DNA of 64,000 nt. It comes from Anaerolineales bacterium UBA6055. Its GTDB lineage: Bacteria; Chloroflexota; Anaerolineae; Aggregatilineales; Phototrophicaceae. The DNA is taken from contig DIYL01000059.1 of NCBI GenBank assembly GCA_002428985.1, positions 50,872 to 114,871 on the forward strand, read 5' to 3'. The translations under genes and the position numbers were made by a program. Positions 1 through 8,691 of this stretch are shown here, one piece after another. The notes below the pieces were generated by a model that searched no databases, was not told the DNA's origin, and worked only from the letters and a program-made list of their open reading frames with translations. Positions within the stretch are counted from its first letter, which is position 1. Each line of letters starts with the position of its first letter.

Positions 1-2799
1 GACGACGCGCCAGAACGCATGGGTACAGGGTTAACCGGAGAGCTGAGTGATCTTGATGAAGACCTAGACATGAGCTTCCTAGACGACATTCAAGTCGATG
101 ATGAACCTGAACCGGCTATTACAGGGATTACAGGTGATTTGGATTCAGCTGATGACGACATGGATTTGAGTTTCCTCGACAATATTCAAGTCGATGATGA
201 ACCTGAACCGGCTACGGGTATCACAGGCGATTTGGACTTCGCTGATGATGATATAGACTTAAGTTTCCTCGACGATGTCGAAGAGACTGCAACAGGTTTC
301 ACCAGCGAACTCGAATCAGCTGATGAAGAACTTGACCTCAGCTTCTTAGATGATGAGCCTGAGGATGACAGTGATAACTGGTTTGATGACTCCACAACGG
401 GCGATACTCGCAGTGACGAACCGGATTGGATGAAAACCCTCACCGAAGTCGAAGTAACTGATGTTGAGATGGAAGCAGCAGAAGCTGAAGTCGATGATAT
501 CTTCGACAGTCTTGATTTAGATGATGTCGATTTCGATAAGTTTGAAGAATTTGAAGAGGAAATCGACTCGCCTGCAGCAGATTTAGATACCTTGCTCGCC
601 AGTTACGATGATATTGAAGAAGGCGAATTTGACGTAGATAATGTAGAATCAGGAATTGATAATCTTGATGCAATTTTTGATGATGCATTAAGTGAAGATA
701 CACCAATGGAAGAAGAGGATCTTCAGGGAGATATACCCGAATGGTTACGCGGTCTTGATGTCGGCGGTGATGAGTCCTCAGCAGCAGCAATTATCCGTCA
801 ACAAGAAGATAAGCCTCTAGAAGACCTTGACGACCGTTTACAAGCATTACGCGAAAAAGGCATCAGCGCAGGCGCCAGTATAGAGGCAGATACCAGTCAA
901 TCAACTGAAATTCTGTCAGAAGTTGGGGATGCGCTTGTTGCACCAAGTATCACGCGTGAGACATCAAGCATCGTTACTGATATTACACTCACCGACGATC
1001 AGAAAAAACAAGCAGACTTATTACAACAAATTGTTGGCATAACCATGATACCAACCGCCGAAACTGATGAAGACGGCATCCCAATGGTGGAATCGTCGCG
1101 TCGCCGACGGTCATTACCTAAGATTGGTCTAGCCCGTCTAGCAGTTGCCTTAATCACCTTATTAGTGATTATCCTGCCGTTTGTATCTAACTTTGGCATT
1201 GGCTCACTTCCACCGTTAGCATTTGGTGGCGACAATCAGAGTGCCAATGTTGTATTCAATCAAATTGAAAACTTAAACCCTGGTGATTATGTGCTGGTCG
1301 GCTTTGAATATGGGACAACAGCCGCCGGTGAGTTAGATTCAGTTTCTGATATTTTGCTCCGTCATATTTTCTCGCAAGGTGCCATACCAATCATTGTCAG
1401 CAGTAATCCAGTTGGTATTGTCCACGCTCAAAATATCTTAGATGATATTGATCAATCTGTGGCAGGTTCGCTAAGTCTTGTCGCCAATGATAATTATTAC
1501 ATCGCCCGCTACTTGGCAGGTGGAACACTTGGTTTACGCGACTTAAGCCAAAACTTCAACAGTGTTGTCAACATCAATGTACAAGGCGAAGTCACCAACC
1601 TGAACCTCACATCGTTGGATGACATGGCGTTAATGGTGCTAATTGCGGAGCGCTCCGATGATATTCGTAGTTGGGCAGAACAAATCGCACCATCAACATC
1701 AACCCGATTAGTTGGCGCAACCGGATACTCAGCACAACCCCTAGCAGAACCCTATGTTGACCAAACAGATGGCATTTTAGGGCTCATCGTCGGGTATCGT
1801 GATGCCTTTACCTATGGGGAAATGTTACAGGCTGTATATGCGACACCAACTCTTGCCTCAACAGAGACCTTCACACCAACATTTACGGCGACAAATACAC
1901 CTGAAGCCACCAACACACCATTGCCGACCGATACACCAGAGCCGGAAGTAACAGAAGCAGAAAATGAAGGTGAGCAACCTGTAACCTTGCCAGATGAAGA
2001 TGATGACACAGTCGAGGATACTGAACCTACAGATGCACCAACCGAAGCAAATACGAATACGCCGGTTCCAACCGATACACCGGAACCGACCAATACACCA
2101 ACAGCGACGGCAACAGCAACCAATACCGCGCTACCAACGGATACACCAACGGATGCGCCGACCTTCACACCAACACCACGTTTGATCACTGTGATCGTCG
2201 TGAATGCCCCAGGTGGTGCGGTTAATGTACGCACGGGACCAAGCCAGAACTTCCCATTCTTGGCAGCAGCAAGCGATGGCGATGTCTATCAGGTGATTGG
2301 TGAAAATGAAGAAGGCGATTGGATCAACTTCCTATTACCAGATGGGCGCGAGGGTTGGATTGCAGCATTCCTTGTCGAGAAGATTGAATTACCAGAAACT
2401 GATTTCGAGGGGGCAGTAGCCCCAGACGATTCAGCCGATGCTGGTGGCGGAGATGTCACAGTGATGCAAGTACAATATCAGCGTCGCTTAGGCAAAAATC
2501 AGGTGCGGTTCTATCAACAACAAGAGCCAACTGTAACGGGTACGCCACCGACAGCAACACCAACACTCATTCCATCGGCGACATTTACACCATCACCAAC
2601 AGCAACAGTGACATTTACACCGTCACCAACACCCGATCCGCGTGCAGCATATGTTTTCACACGAGATCGCAGTCAAGAAACATCACGGTTAAATGCGATT
2701 ACGCTGGGCACAATTGCAGCAATAATCATTATTTTATTTGGCAATATTTACTTCGGTCTACAGGCACTAATCCAACGTAGACGCGAATCCAAACGGTAG
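1..2799 (+). CDS. Acidic-repeat, SH3-domain membrane protein (5' end outside window)
   Basis: The reading frame is open from base 1 (DDAPER before the first ATG at 19), so the true start lies upstream and the protein is 5'-partial. Counting from ATG 19, residues 1-115 hold about four diverged acidic repeats around 'LDLSFLDD', with 'DEPEP' and 'TGDLD' spacers. Short tryptophan motifs follow (EPDWMKTL, IPEWLRGL). A membrane helix after 'SRRRRSLPK' sits near residues 365-390. Next come an extracellular region, a Thr/Pro-rich linker (about 615-720), a bacterial SH3 domain with 'VNVRTGPS' and 'GWI' (about 723-790), a second TP-rich linker, and a C-terminal helix with basic tail RRRESKR. Topology suggests a cytosolic acidic N-terminus and an exposed SH3 that could bind cell-wall or glycan material. 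It heads an operon with the next four genes. The specific function is unknown. Confidence 0.8.
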   Translation, partial: DDAPERMGTGLTGELSDLDEDLDMSFLDDIQVDDEPEPAITGITGDLDSADDDMDLSFLDNIQVDDEPEPATGITGDLDFADDDIDLSFLDDVEETATGFTSELESADEELDLSFLDDEPEDDSDNWFDDSTTGDTRSDEPDWMKTLTEVEVTDVEMEAAEAEVDDIFDSLDLDDVDFDKFEEFEEEIDSPAADLDTLLASYDDIEEGEFDVDNVESGIDNLDAIFDDALSEDTPMEEEDLQGDIPEWLRGLDVGGDESSAAAIIRQQEDKPLEDLDDRLQALREKGISAGASIEADTSQSTEILSEVGDALVAPSITRETSSIVTDITLTDDQKKQADLLQQIVGITMIPTAETDEDGIPMVESSRRRRSLPKIGLARLAVALITLLVIILPFVSNFGIGSLPPLAFGGDNQSANVVFNQIENLNPGDYVLVGFEYGTTAAGELDSVSDILLRHIFSQGAIPIIVSSNPVGIVHAQNILDDIDQSVAGSLSLVANDNYYIARYLAGGTLGLRDLSQNFNSVVNINVQGEVTNLNLTSLDDMALMVLIAERSDDIRSWAEQIAPSTSTRLVGATGYSAQPLAEPYVDQTDGILGLIVGYRDAFTYGEMLQAVYATPTLASTETFTPTFTATNTPEATNTPLPTDTPEPEVTEAENEGEQPVTLPDEDDDTVEDTEPTDAPTEANTNTPVPTDTPEPTNTPTATATATNTALPTDTPTDAPTFTPTPRLITVIVVNAPGGAVNVRTGPSQNFPFLAAASDGDVYQVIGENEEGDWINFLLPDGREGWIAAFLVEKIELPETDFEGAVAPDDSADAGGGDVTVMQVQYQRRLGKNQVRFYQQQEPTVTGTPPTATPTLIPSATFTPSPTATVTFTPSPTPDPRAAYVFTRDRSQETSRLNAITLGTIAAIIIILFGNIYFGLQALIQRRRESKR

Positions 2800-2816
2800 C
2801 GAGGGAGCGTCTTTCG

Positions 2817-3497
2817 ATGACGGAAGGCATGTTAACAGTTATCAGCTTTGTGCTGACTCTGATGGTATTCAGTTATGTGCTGGGTGATTTACCATTGGTG
2901 CGGAATTTATATCGGATTGCAGTCTATATTTTTGTTGGTATGACTGCCGCCTTCACTGTGATTGTCACATTTGAGGGTGTGATTCTGCCATATCTACAAG
3001 ATATACAAAACCCCGCCACCAGTTGGACACCACTTGGTAATGTCGCTGATATTATTATCTTTTTCACCGCCTTGTTGTTTGGACTTCTACTCTTGCTCAA
3101 ACCTATTGGGCGGCTGTCGTGGTTAACGAATAGTGTGTTTGCAGTTGTGATTGTTGTCGGCGCGGCAGTTGCGGTTATTGGGGCACTTTCTGGGACATTA
3201 TTCCCACTTGTACGCACCTCAACCACCTTACCCGATAATGTCGTTGGCAATCCATCCGAGTTACTCACGATTGGTATCATTTTCCTCGGCACTGTCACAT
3301 CGCTGATTTACTTTCAATATCAAGCCAAAGATATGGGCGATGGAGAAATTAAACAAGGGATCTTGATCCGCCGTTTGAGTACCATCGGCAAGGTATTCAT
3401 TGTCACCACACTCGGCGCAATTTACGCGACAGCAATGCTCACGAGTCTGACAATTCTAACTGAACGTGTCGGCTTCTTACTCCAGTTTGGAGGCTAA
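2817..3497 (+). CDS. Polytopic membrane protein of unknown function
   Basis: A 226-residue very hydrophobic protein with about six predicted membrane helices, for example at 4-22, 32-54, 75-95, 103-128, 148-168 and 195-215. A purine-rich GAGGGAG lies about 8 bases before the ATG. It starts 17 bases after the SH3 protein and ends 3 bases before the MutL-like gene, so the three are very probably co-transcribed. I see no transporter signature or catalytic motif. It may form a membrane assembly with the SH3 protein, but that is inferred only from position. Confidence 0.75.
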   Translation: MTEGMLTVISFVLTLMVFSYVLGDLPLVRNLYRIAVYIFVGMTAAFTVIVTFEGVILPYLQDIQNPATSWTPLGNVADIIIFFTALLFGLLLLLKPIGRLSWLTNSVFAVVIVVGAAVAVIGALSGTLFPLVRTSTTLPDNVVGNPSELLTIGIIFLGTVTSLIYFQYQAKDMGDGEIKQGILIRRLSTIGKVFIVTTLGAIYATAMLTSLTILTERVGFLLQFGG

Positions 3498-3500
3498 CTT

Positions 3501-5531
3501 ATGTCGGAAGAAAATACACAACCCATCGGTTCGATCCTCGCTGTCGATTTTGGTAGCGTCCATACCCGTGCACTTTTATTCGATATGGTAGATGGCGAGT
3601 ATCGACTTGTTGCTCGTGGTAAAAGCCGGACAACCATGGGGTTCCCCATTGATGATGTCAATATTGGCGTGGGTCGTATCCTACGTGATATCTCTGAAGC
3701 AACAGGTCGTCGTTTCTTTAACGAACAAGGTCAATTGATTAAACCCGAACAAGCCGATCGTTCCGGTGTTGATTATTACATTACAACAGCCAGTGCGGGT
3801 CGTCCGGTGCGGGTGGTCATGGTTGGGTTAGTACCCAATATTAGTATCGCCTCCGCCCTACGTGCAACATCAGGTTCATATATTGAACCCGTTGCCGAAA
3901 TTCACCTAGATGATGGGCTGACAGAAGAAGAACGCATCAACAAAATTATTCTAAGTCGCCCTGATTTAATTTTCATATCGGGTGGAACCGATGGCGGTGC
4001 CAAAAGTGCGCTCGAAGATCTACTTCGCCTATTAACATTAACCATCAACCTCATCCCTACGCAGATTCGTCCAACAATTCTGTATGCAGGCAATAAGCAA
4101 TTAGCTGATAAAGCCAAAGAACTCCTCAGCGAGTCGACACAGGTATTAATCTCACCGAATGTCCGCCCGACTGAAGATGAAGAAGAACTTGAACCCGCAC
4201 AGATTTTGCTTGGTCAAGCGTATGATGAACATAAGGAAAAACAAGGATTTAGCTATCGTAACATCGCGCCGACAACCAGTTCTGGTATTTTGCCAACAGC
4301 TCAGAGTTTTGCAACGATTACCGAGTTTTTCGCACGAACGATAGGTGTCAATGCGATGTCAATTGACCTTGGTAGCGCGACAGCAATCTTATCTATGTCG
4401 GTCAATAAAGACATTAACACCGCAATTCGGACAGATATTGGCATGGGACATAGTGCAGCAAGTTTAGTCGAAGCTATCGGAGAAGAGGCAATTGCAGAGT
4501 GGCTGCCATTCTACTTACAACCCGGCGAGCTCAACAACTACGCACTCAATAAGGGCTTACGTCCAGCTACCATTCCAATGAACACCCGAGAGTTATATCT
4601 TGAACATGCCATGGCGCGGACTGCTATCCAACACATGATCAAAAGCGCGCGAATCAACTGGGATAATTTGCCAACCTACGGCGATATGCCCGACATCAAC
4701 CTCATTATTAGCGCGGGGTCAACCCTAACAGGTACAGGCTATCCGGCATTAGATATGTTGTTGTTGGTAGATGCCGTACAACCGAATGGTGTAACCCACC
4801 TCAAGGCAGACCCTTACGGCGTAATTCCAGCCTTAGGTGCACTAGCGTTGCGCGAACCATCCGCTGTGGTGCAATTATTAGATGCGGATCTAATGGATCA
4901 TCTCGGCACAGTCATTAGTGTATCGGGAACCCCATCAACTGACTCATGGGCGATGCAATTGAATATCACGACCCAAGATGGTGAAGAATTTGAACACGAA
5001 ATTAATGGGGGCGATGTCTGGATTTTACCCCTACCTGCCAATGTAACCCTCACAGTAGAGGTTAAAGTAGCCCGTGGATTGAATATCGGCGGGAAAAACA
5101 AGGTCAAACTCAATTTACGTGGTGGTACTGGCGGGGTGCTATTTGATGCTCGTGGACGTAAGCTGAGTATGGGTGAAACCGTGGAAGAACGAGCGGAAAA
5201 CATGCCCAAGTGGTTCGCACAAGTCACCGAACGTGATCCAATTACAATACCCAATAGTTGGCTTGTCAAACCTGAAATTGAACAACCTGAAGATGAAAAA
5301 CCCGGAGAAGACAAGAAACGTCGCCGTCGCGGTAAGAAAGCTGAAGACAGCCCCGAAGAAGATATTGAGGACCGCATGTCCAAGATCACAGGCGAACTAC
5401 CAGCGCTAGAATTAGACGATGCAGAGTTTGCCGACTTTAGAGGCGGTAGTCCTGATGATGATGAGTTAGACGCACTCTTCGGTGAAGATGAATTTAATGA
5501 TGGCGATGTATTTACAAGGCGAAAAGATTAG
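3501..5531 (+). CDS. MutL-family (glutamate mutase L-like) ASKHA ATPase
   Basis: A 676-residue protein matching the MutL/GlmL family, an actin-HSP70 fold ATPase named from its neighbourhood with glutamate mutase. The N-terminal phosphate-1 loop is 'AVDFGSVHTRALLFD' (about residues 14-28). A second nucleotide-binding stretch, 'MSIDLGSATA', and the glycine-rich 'ISAGSTLTGTGYP' also fit the fold. The last 80 residues are a charged tail (KKRRRRGKKAED, then very acidic). A GGAGG site lies 8 bases before the ATG. No glutamate mutase S or E subunit lies nearby, so the family name should not be read as a function. In this operon of envelope proteins it may be an actin-like assembly or chaperone ATPase (inference). 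Confidence 0.8.
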   Translation: MSEENTQPIGSILAVDFGSVHTRALLFDMVDGEYRLVARGKSRTTMGFPIDDVNIGVGRILRDISEATGRRFFNEQGQLIKPEQADRSGVDYYITTASAGRPVRVVMVGLVPNISIASALRATSGSYIEPVAEIHLDDGLTEEERINKIILSRPDLIFISGGTDGGAKSALEDLLRLLTLTINLIPTQIRPTILYAGNKQLADKAKELLSESTQVLISPNVRPTEDEEELEPAQILLGQAYDEHKEKQGFSYRNIAPTTSSGILPTAQSFATITEFFARTIGVNAMSIDLGSATAILSMSVNKDINTAIRTDIGMGHSAASLVEAIGEEAIAEWLPFYLQPGELNNYALNKGLRPATIPMNTRELYLEHAMARTAIQHMIKSARINWDNLPTYGDMPDINLIISAGSTLTGTGYPALDMLLLVDAVQPNGVTHLKADPYGVIPALGALALREPSAVVQLLDADLMDHLGTVISVSGTPSTDSWAMQLNITTQDGEEFEHEINGGDVWILPLPANVTLTVEVKVARGLNIGGKNKVKLNLRGGTGGVLFDARGRKLSMGETVEERAENMPKWFAQVTERDPITIPNSWLVKPEIEQPEDEKPGEDKKRRRRGKKAEDSPEEDIEDRMSKITGELPALELDDAEFADFRGGSPDDDELDALFGEDEFNDGDVFTRRKD

Positions 5532-5542
5532 GAGGCACAACC

Positions 5543-6616
5543 ATGAAGTATTATCCTGACCAACGCATTGTATCGCGTCTGAGCACGATTCATCGCGAAT
5601 GTCTATTACCAGATGAAGCTTTTGGGGCTGTGCGTGTCCACGAAGGCCAAAAAGTCGAGGTGCGTGATGTCGTCGCAAATGGTCAAATTCCAGCACGACA
5701 CATTATCATCGAAGCAGCCGAAATTCTTGGCTTACGCGATAAAAGTGCTGTTTCACGGTTATTGCTCGTAAAGTCAAACCAAGTTATTGACGCAGACACC
5801 GCCATTGCTGGGAAACGTAAAGACCGTGGTAAACGGGTATTTGCACCTGTGCGTGGCATTGTAGTTGCTGTCAGTGGTGGACGCATTATCATGCAAGAGA
5901 TGCCAGAGCTAGTGAATGTTGAAGCAGGCGTCGCCGGACGCGTCATACAAGTTTATCCAGAACGTGGCGTCGCAGTTGAAGCGGTTGGATCTATCGTACA
6001 AGGGGTTTGGGGTAATGGGCGCACAATAATCGCGACATTACGCATGGAGCCGGAACAAGATCTACGCCGACTAATTCAAGAATCACTCGACATTCAGTAT
6101 AAGGGGGCGGTGATGGTTATGATTAATCCATTAACACCTGACCTTATCCCGCTACTGGAAGAAGGCAATATTAACGGGGTGATCGCCCCATCCATGCCTG
6201 CAACAATGATTGAACAAGCCATGCAGAGTAACATCGCAGTTATGCTGACCGAAGGCTTTGGACAATTACGGATGGCTGGACAGGTCTTCAACCTATTGAA
6301 AGAGTATGACGGCTATCAAGTAACATTAGATGCTGATGTACCCGGGCGTTGGACAAGTCGCCGTCCAGAAGCCGTGATTAATCGTCCAATTGACGAGCGC
6401 CCACCGGGGTTGAATTTAAACGCAAGCCTGAAGACAGGTCTACGGGTGCGTATTACACGTCCACCACATCTCGGACAAATTGCTCGCATCCAAGATTTAC
6501 CCAATCAACCCATTGAATTACCTAATGGCTTGCGTGTTGCGGGAGCGCGGGTAGAATTAATTAGCGGAGAAGTGGTTAATATCCCGTTGGCAAATTTAGA
6601 ACTTGCTGGCAGATAA
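5543..6616 (+). CDS. Conserved hypothetical protein, KOW-like C-terminus
   Basis: A 357-residue soluble protein starting at an ATG preceded by a perfect AGGAGG (5530-5535), 11 bases after the MutL-like gene. The central part has glycine/valine-rich beta segments ('GIVVAVSGGRIIMQE', 'GVAGRVIQVYPERGV') resembling barrel-sandwich or biotinyl-like strands. The C-terminal 70 residues ('RITRPPHLGQIARIQDLP', 'LISGEVVNIPLANLELAG') resemble a KOW/SH3-like barrel. No catalytic motif is visible. I do not recognise a named family. Its fixed place after the MutL-like ATPase suggests a shared role. Confidence 0.7.
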   Translation: MKYYPDQRIVSRLSTIHRECLLPDEAFGAVRVHEGQKVEVRDVVANGQIPARHIIIEAAEILGLRDKSAVSRLLLVKSNQVIDADTAIAGKRKDRGKRVFAPVRGIVVAVSGGRIIMQEMPELVNVEAGVAGRVIQVYPERGVAVEAVGSIVQGVWGNGRTIIATLRMEPEQDLRRLIQESLDIQYKGAVMVMINPLTPDLIPLLEEGNINGVIAPSMPATMIEQAMQSNIAVMLTEGFGQLRMAGQVFNLLKEYDGYQVTLDADVPGRWTSRRPEAVINRPIDERPPGLNLNASLKTGLRVRITRPPHLGQIARIQDLPNQPIELPNGLRVAGARVELISGEVVNIPLANLELAGR

Positions 6617-6692
6617 TGAGCTTATCATTTATCATTAGTATATATTGACGAATTCGGGGAAACAGGATTTCCTGCTGGGAGGATAATGTCAA

Positions 6693-7655
6693 ATGAGTAA
6701 CGATTTCCGTGATGATTTTGATTTTGATGACGATGATGATTTTAATTTTGATTTTGACGACGATAACTTCGATGATGCGGACGGAGATGATCTAACATTT
6801 GACAACTTCGACGACGACGTAAACCTCGATGATGATGCATTTGCTGGCTTCGATGATGGAGGCGATGACGAACTCGACTTCCTCAATGATGAAGAAGAAG
6901 GTGGCGAAGGCGGAGGACGCAGTCGTACCTTTTTGTTCATTGCCGTGTTGCTGGTTCTTGTCCTGTTAGCAGGTGTGGTATTGCTGGTTCTGGCAATTGG
7001 TACTAGTGGTGGTGATCCATCGCTCGACATGACCCGTACAGCCATTGCTGAGGCAAACGCGACAACCGAGGCACTCATCCGTGCGACAAACGAACAAGCA
7101 ACTGCAGATGTCGAAGCAACGCAAACTGCGACACAATTTACAGCTACCCCGTCGCCAACGCTAACAGAAACACCAACACCAACTGTTGATCTAACAGCTT
7201 CAGCTGTGTTTGATGAAGCGACAGGTACAGCCGATGCAATCATTGTTTTGACACAAGAAGCTGAGGACGCTGCTGCCGCAGAAACTGAAGCTGCGGGTCA
7301 AGTCCCTGCTACCGAGGATCCTGGTGAAGGGGATGAAGAAACCCCTGAACCTGTGGAAACCGATCCTCCTGACGATGGTGGTGTTTCGCCAGTCGTTGCA
7401 GCACAGCAAACAGCAACCGCTCTAGCTGATCTCTTTAATCAGACACCAGATGTCGAAGTTACTAGCGTCGCTGGTGGTACAACCGGAACAACTGGTGGCG
7501 GTACAACAACCGGTGGCACATTAGACGAAATGCCTGATACCGGTCTATTTGATGATGTTGGTGCTGATAATGCAGGTATTTTCTTCTTGATGGCGTTTGG
7601 TTTAGTTGGTGTGATTATCGGATCACGTCGCCTACGTAAACGTAAAATCAGCTAA
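6693..7655 (+). CDS. Acidic TP-rich membrane protein with sortase-like C-terminal tail
   Basis: A 320-residue protein with an extremely Asp-rich N-terminus (residues 1-70), then a membrane helix (about 78-103), then an Ala/Thr/Pro-rich extracellular region ('TATPSPTLTETPTPT'). The C-terminus reads 'DEMPDTG', a hydrophobic helix and the basic tail RRLRKRKIS. That order matches a sortase sorting signal (xPxTG, helix, positive tail). A GGGAGGA site at 6677-6683 supports the ATG at 6693. It shares the acidic N-terminus and TP linkers of the first gene in the window. No sortase gene is present here. If it is not sorted, it is a double-spanning membrane protein. Function unknown. Confidence 0.7.
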   Translation: MSNDFRDDFDFDDDDDFNFDFDDDNFDDADGDDLTFDNFDDDVNLDDDAFAGFDDGGDDELDFLNDEEEGGEGGGRSRTFLFIAVLLVLVLLAGVVLLVLAIGTSGGDPSLDMTRTAIAEANATTEALIRATNEQATADVEATQTATQFTATPSPTLTETPTPTVDLTASAVFDEATGTADAIIVLTQEAEDAAAAETEAAGQVPATEDPGEGDEETPEPVETDPPDDGGVSPVVAAQQTATALADLFNQTPDVEVTSVAGGTTGTTGGGTTTGGTLDEMPDTGLFDDVGADNAGIFFLMAFGLVGVIIGSRRLRKRKIS

Positions 7656-7679
7656 TATCAATCATTTAAGCTACTGAAA

Positions 7680-7709
7680 GTAGGGGCGAGGTATCTACCT
7701 CATCCCTAC
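7680..7709. repeat. REP-like palindrome (terminator-like)
   Basis: An inverted repeat starting GTAGGGGCGAGGTA and closing TACCTCATCCCTAC around a 2-base loop, 25 bases after the surface protein's stop. It could end the envelope operon. Its GAGGT/ACCTC core and GTAGGG ends recur in other intergenic hairpins in the window. Confidence 0.6.
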
Positions 7710-7834
7710 AATCTATATTGCCTCCAAATAATCATACCCACTCTATTTTGAACCAAATAATTCAAATCATAGCATTTTGTAACGTCACAGGTTACACTAG
7801 TGCCGTTCAATATTGTTTTTCAACGGAGACTGCT

Positions 7835-8629
7835 ATGGACATAATTGAAAATCATGATGCGTGGGTCGAGACCTATACTCAAAATTGGCTCGCACATTAC
7901 AACGAAACGGGCGAAACTAAATGGGATCTTTACAATCGCCCCAATAATAAAACTGCGCCATCCGGTAAAGCCATCGACTTGAAACAAGCTAAACTAGTGA
8001 TGATTTCGAGCGCAGGTGCTTATCTCCCAGATAGCCAAGAAGCATATGATGCAGAAAATGACCTCGGCGACTATACCATCCGGTTAATCCCCAATGGCAC
8101 AGCCTACGATAAAATTGCCTATGCTCACACCCATTACGATCACACTGCGGTGAACATGGATACTCAGGTTTTAATACCAACCGGACATCTACGCGATCTA
8201 GTCGAAGCGGGTGAAATTGGTTCGTTAACTGACGATTTCATCAGTTTTATGGGCTATCAACCCAATGCAGCACAAGTTGCGGAAGAAACAGTTCCAGCAA
8301 TTATTGAAGCATCAAAAGCACAAGGGGCGACAGGCGCATTGTTGGTGCCGTCTTGACCGATTTGTTCTCAATCCGTTGGATTGATTGCACGTGGACTTGA
8401 AGCAGCAGGTATTGCGACAACGCTCACCAGTTGGAACGCAGGACGGACACGCGTCACAGCACCACCTCGCGCCACATTTACAAAGCTCAATCGCGGTTCT
8501 ACGATTGGCGCCCCCCATGATACAGAACAACAATTGCGCATCCTACGCGCGACCCTCGCCTTACTCGAACAAGACGCACCCCTCGATCCTGTTCGCCTTG
8601 ACGAAACAATGGAAGACGTAAACGGGTAA
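7835..8629 (+). CDS. GrdB/PrdB-family reductase, probable selenoprotein (in-frame TGA at 8354-8356)
   Basis: This is one reading frame broken only by TGA 8354-8356. With that codon read as selenocysteine the product is 264 residues, Sec at 174. Before the TGA the protein has features of the glycine/sarcosine/betaine/D-proline reductase selenoprotein B family: 'AHTHYDHTAVNMD', then 'IPTGHLRDLVEAGEIGSL'. The frame continues across the TGA without shift as LLVPS-U-PICSQSVGLIARGLEAAGI, placing the TGA in a UxxC redox motif (U174, C177). There is no Cys before U174. An inverted repeat TCAATCC-GTT-GGATTGA (8368-8384) lies where a bacterial SECIS belongs. ATG 7835 is chosen because GGAG (7825-7828) sits 6 bases upstream. 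Family members with UxxC occur outside true proline reductase operons, so the substrate is unknown. A nonsense mutation is the alternative, but the intact downstream frame argues against it. Confidence 0.8.
8368..8384 (+). promoter_or_regulatory. Candidate bacterial SECIS hairpin
   Basis: TCAATCC and GGATTGA form a perfect 7-bp stem closed by the loop GTT. The stem begins 12 bases after the in-frame TGA and the apical G lies about 19 bases after it. Bacterial SECIS elements lie directly 3' of the UGA, within the coding region, with a G or GU in the apical loop at a similar distance. All of this fits, although the bacterial consensus is loose. Confidence 0.6.
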
Positions 8630-8646
8630 GATACAATTAGAAATAT

Positions 8647-8669
8647 GGGACGGCATAATTTGTCGTCCC
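8647..8669. repeat. REP-like hairpin / possible bidirectional terminator
   Basis: GGGACGGCA and TGTCGTCCC pair over nine positions (one G-U) around a short AT loop. It lies between the convergent selenoprotein and ion-channel genes. The GGGAC/GTCCC ends match other hairpins in the window. Confidence 0.5.
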
Positions 8670-8691
8670 TATCAACACAACGTACGTCTAA

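Noticed and set aside
186..443. Ser-rich minus-strand frame within the first gene
   Set aside because: It is the complement of Asp/Asp-Leu repeats and has no independent support.
3501..5531. DNA mismatch repair MutL
   Set aside because: The sequence has the ASKHA phosphate loop and lacks the GHKL motifs of the repair protein; the shared name is accidental.
7718..7834. A longer N-terminus for the PrdB-like gene
   Set aside because: The upstream codons are not family-like, and GGAG before ATG 7835 marks the start.
8381..8629. A separate 82-codon gene starting at TTG 8381
   Set aside because: It is in the same frame as the gene before the TGA and starts inside a conserved segment; it is the C-terminal part of the selenoprotein.
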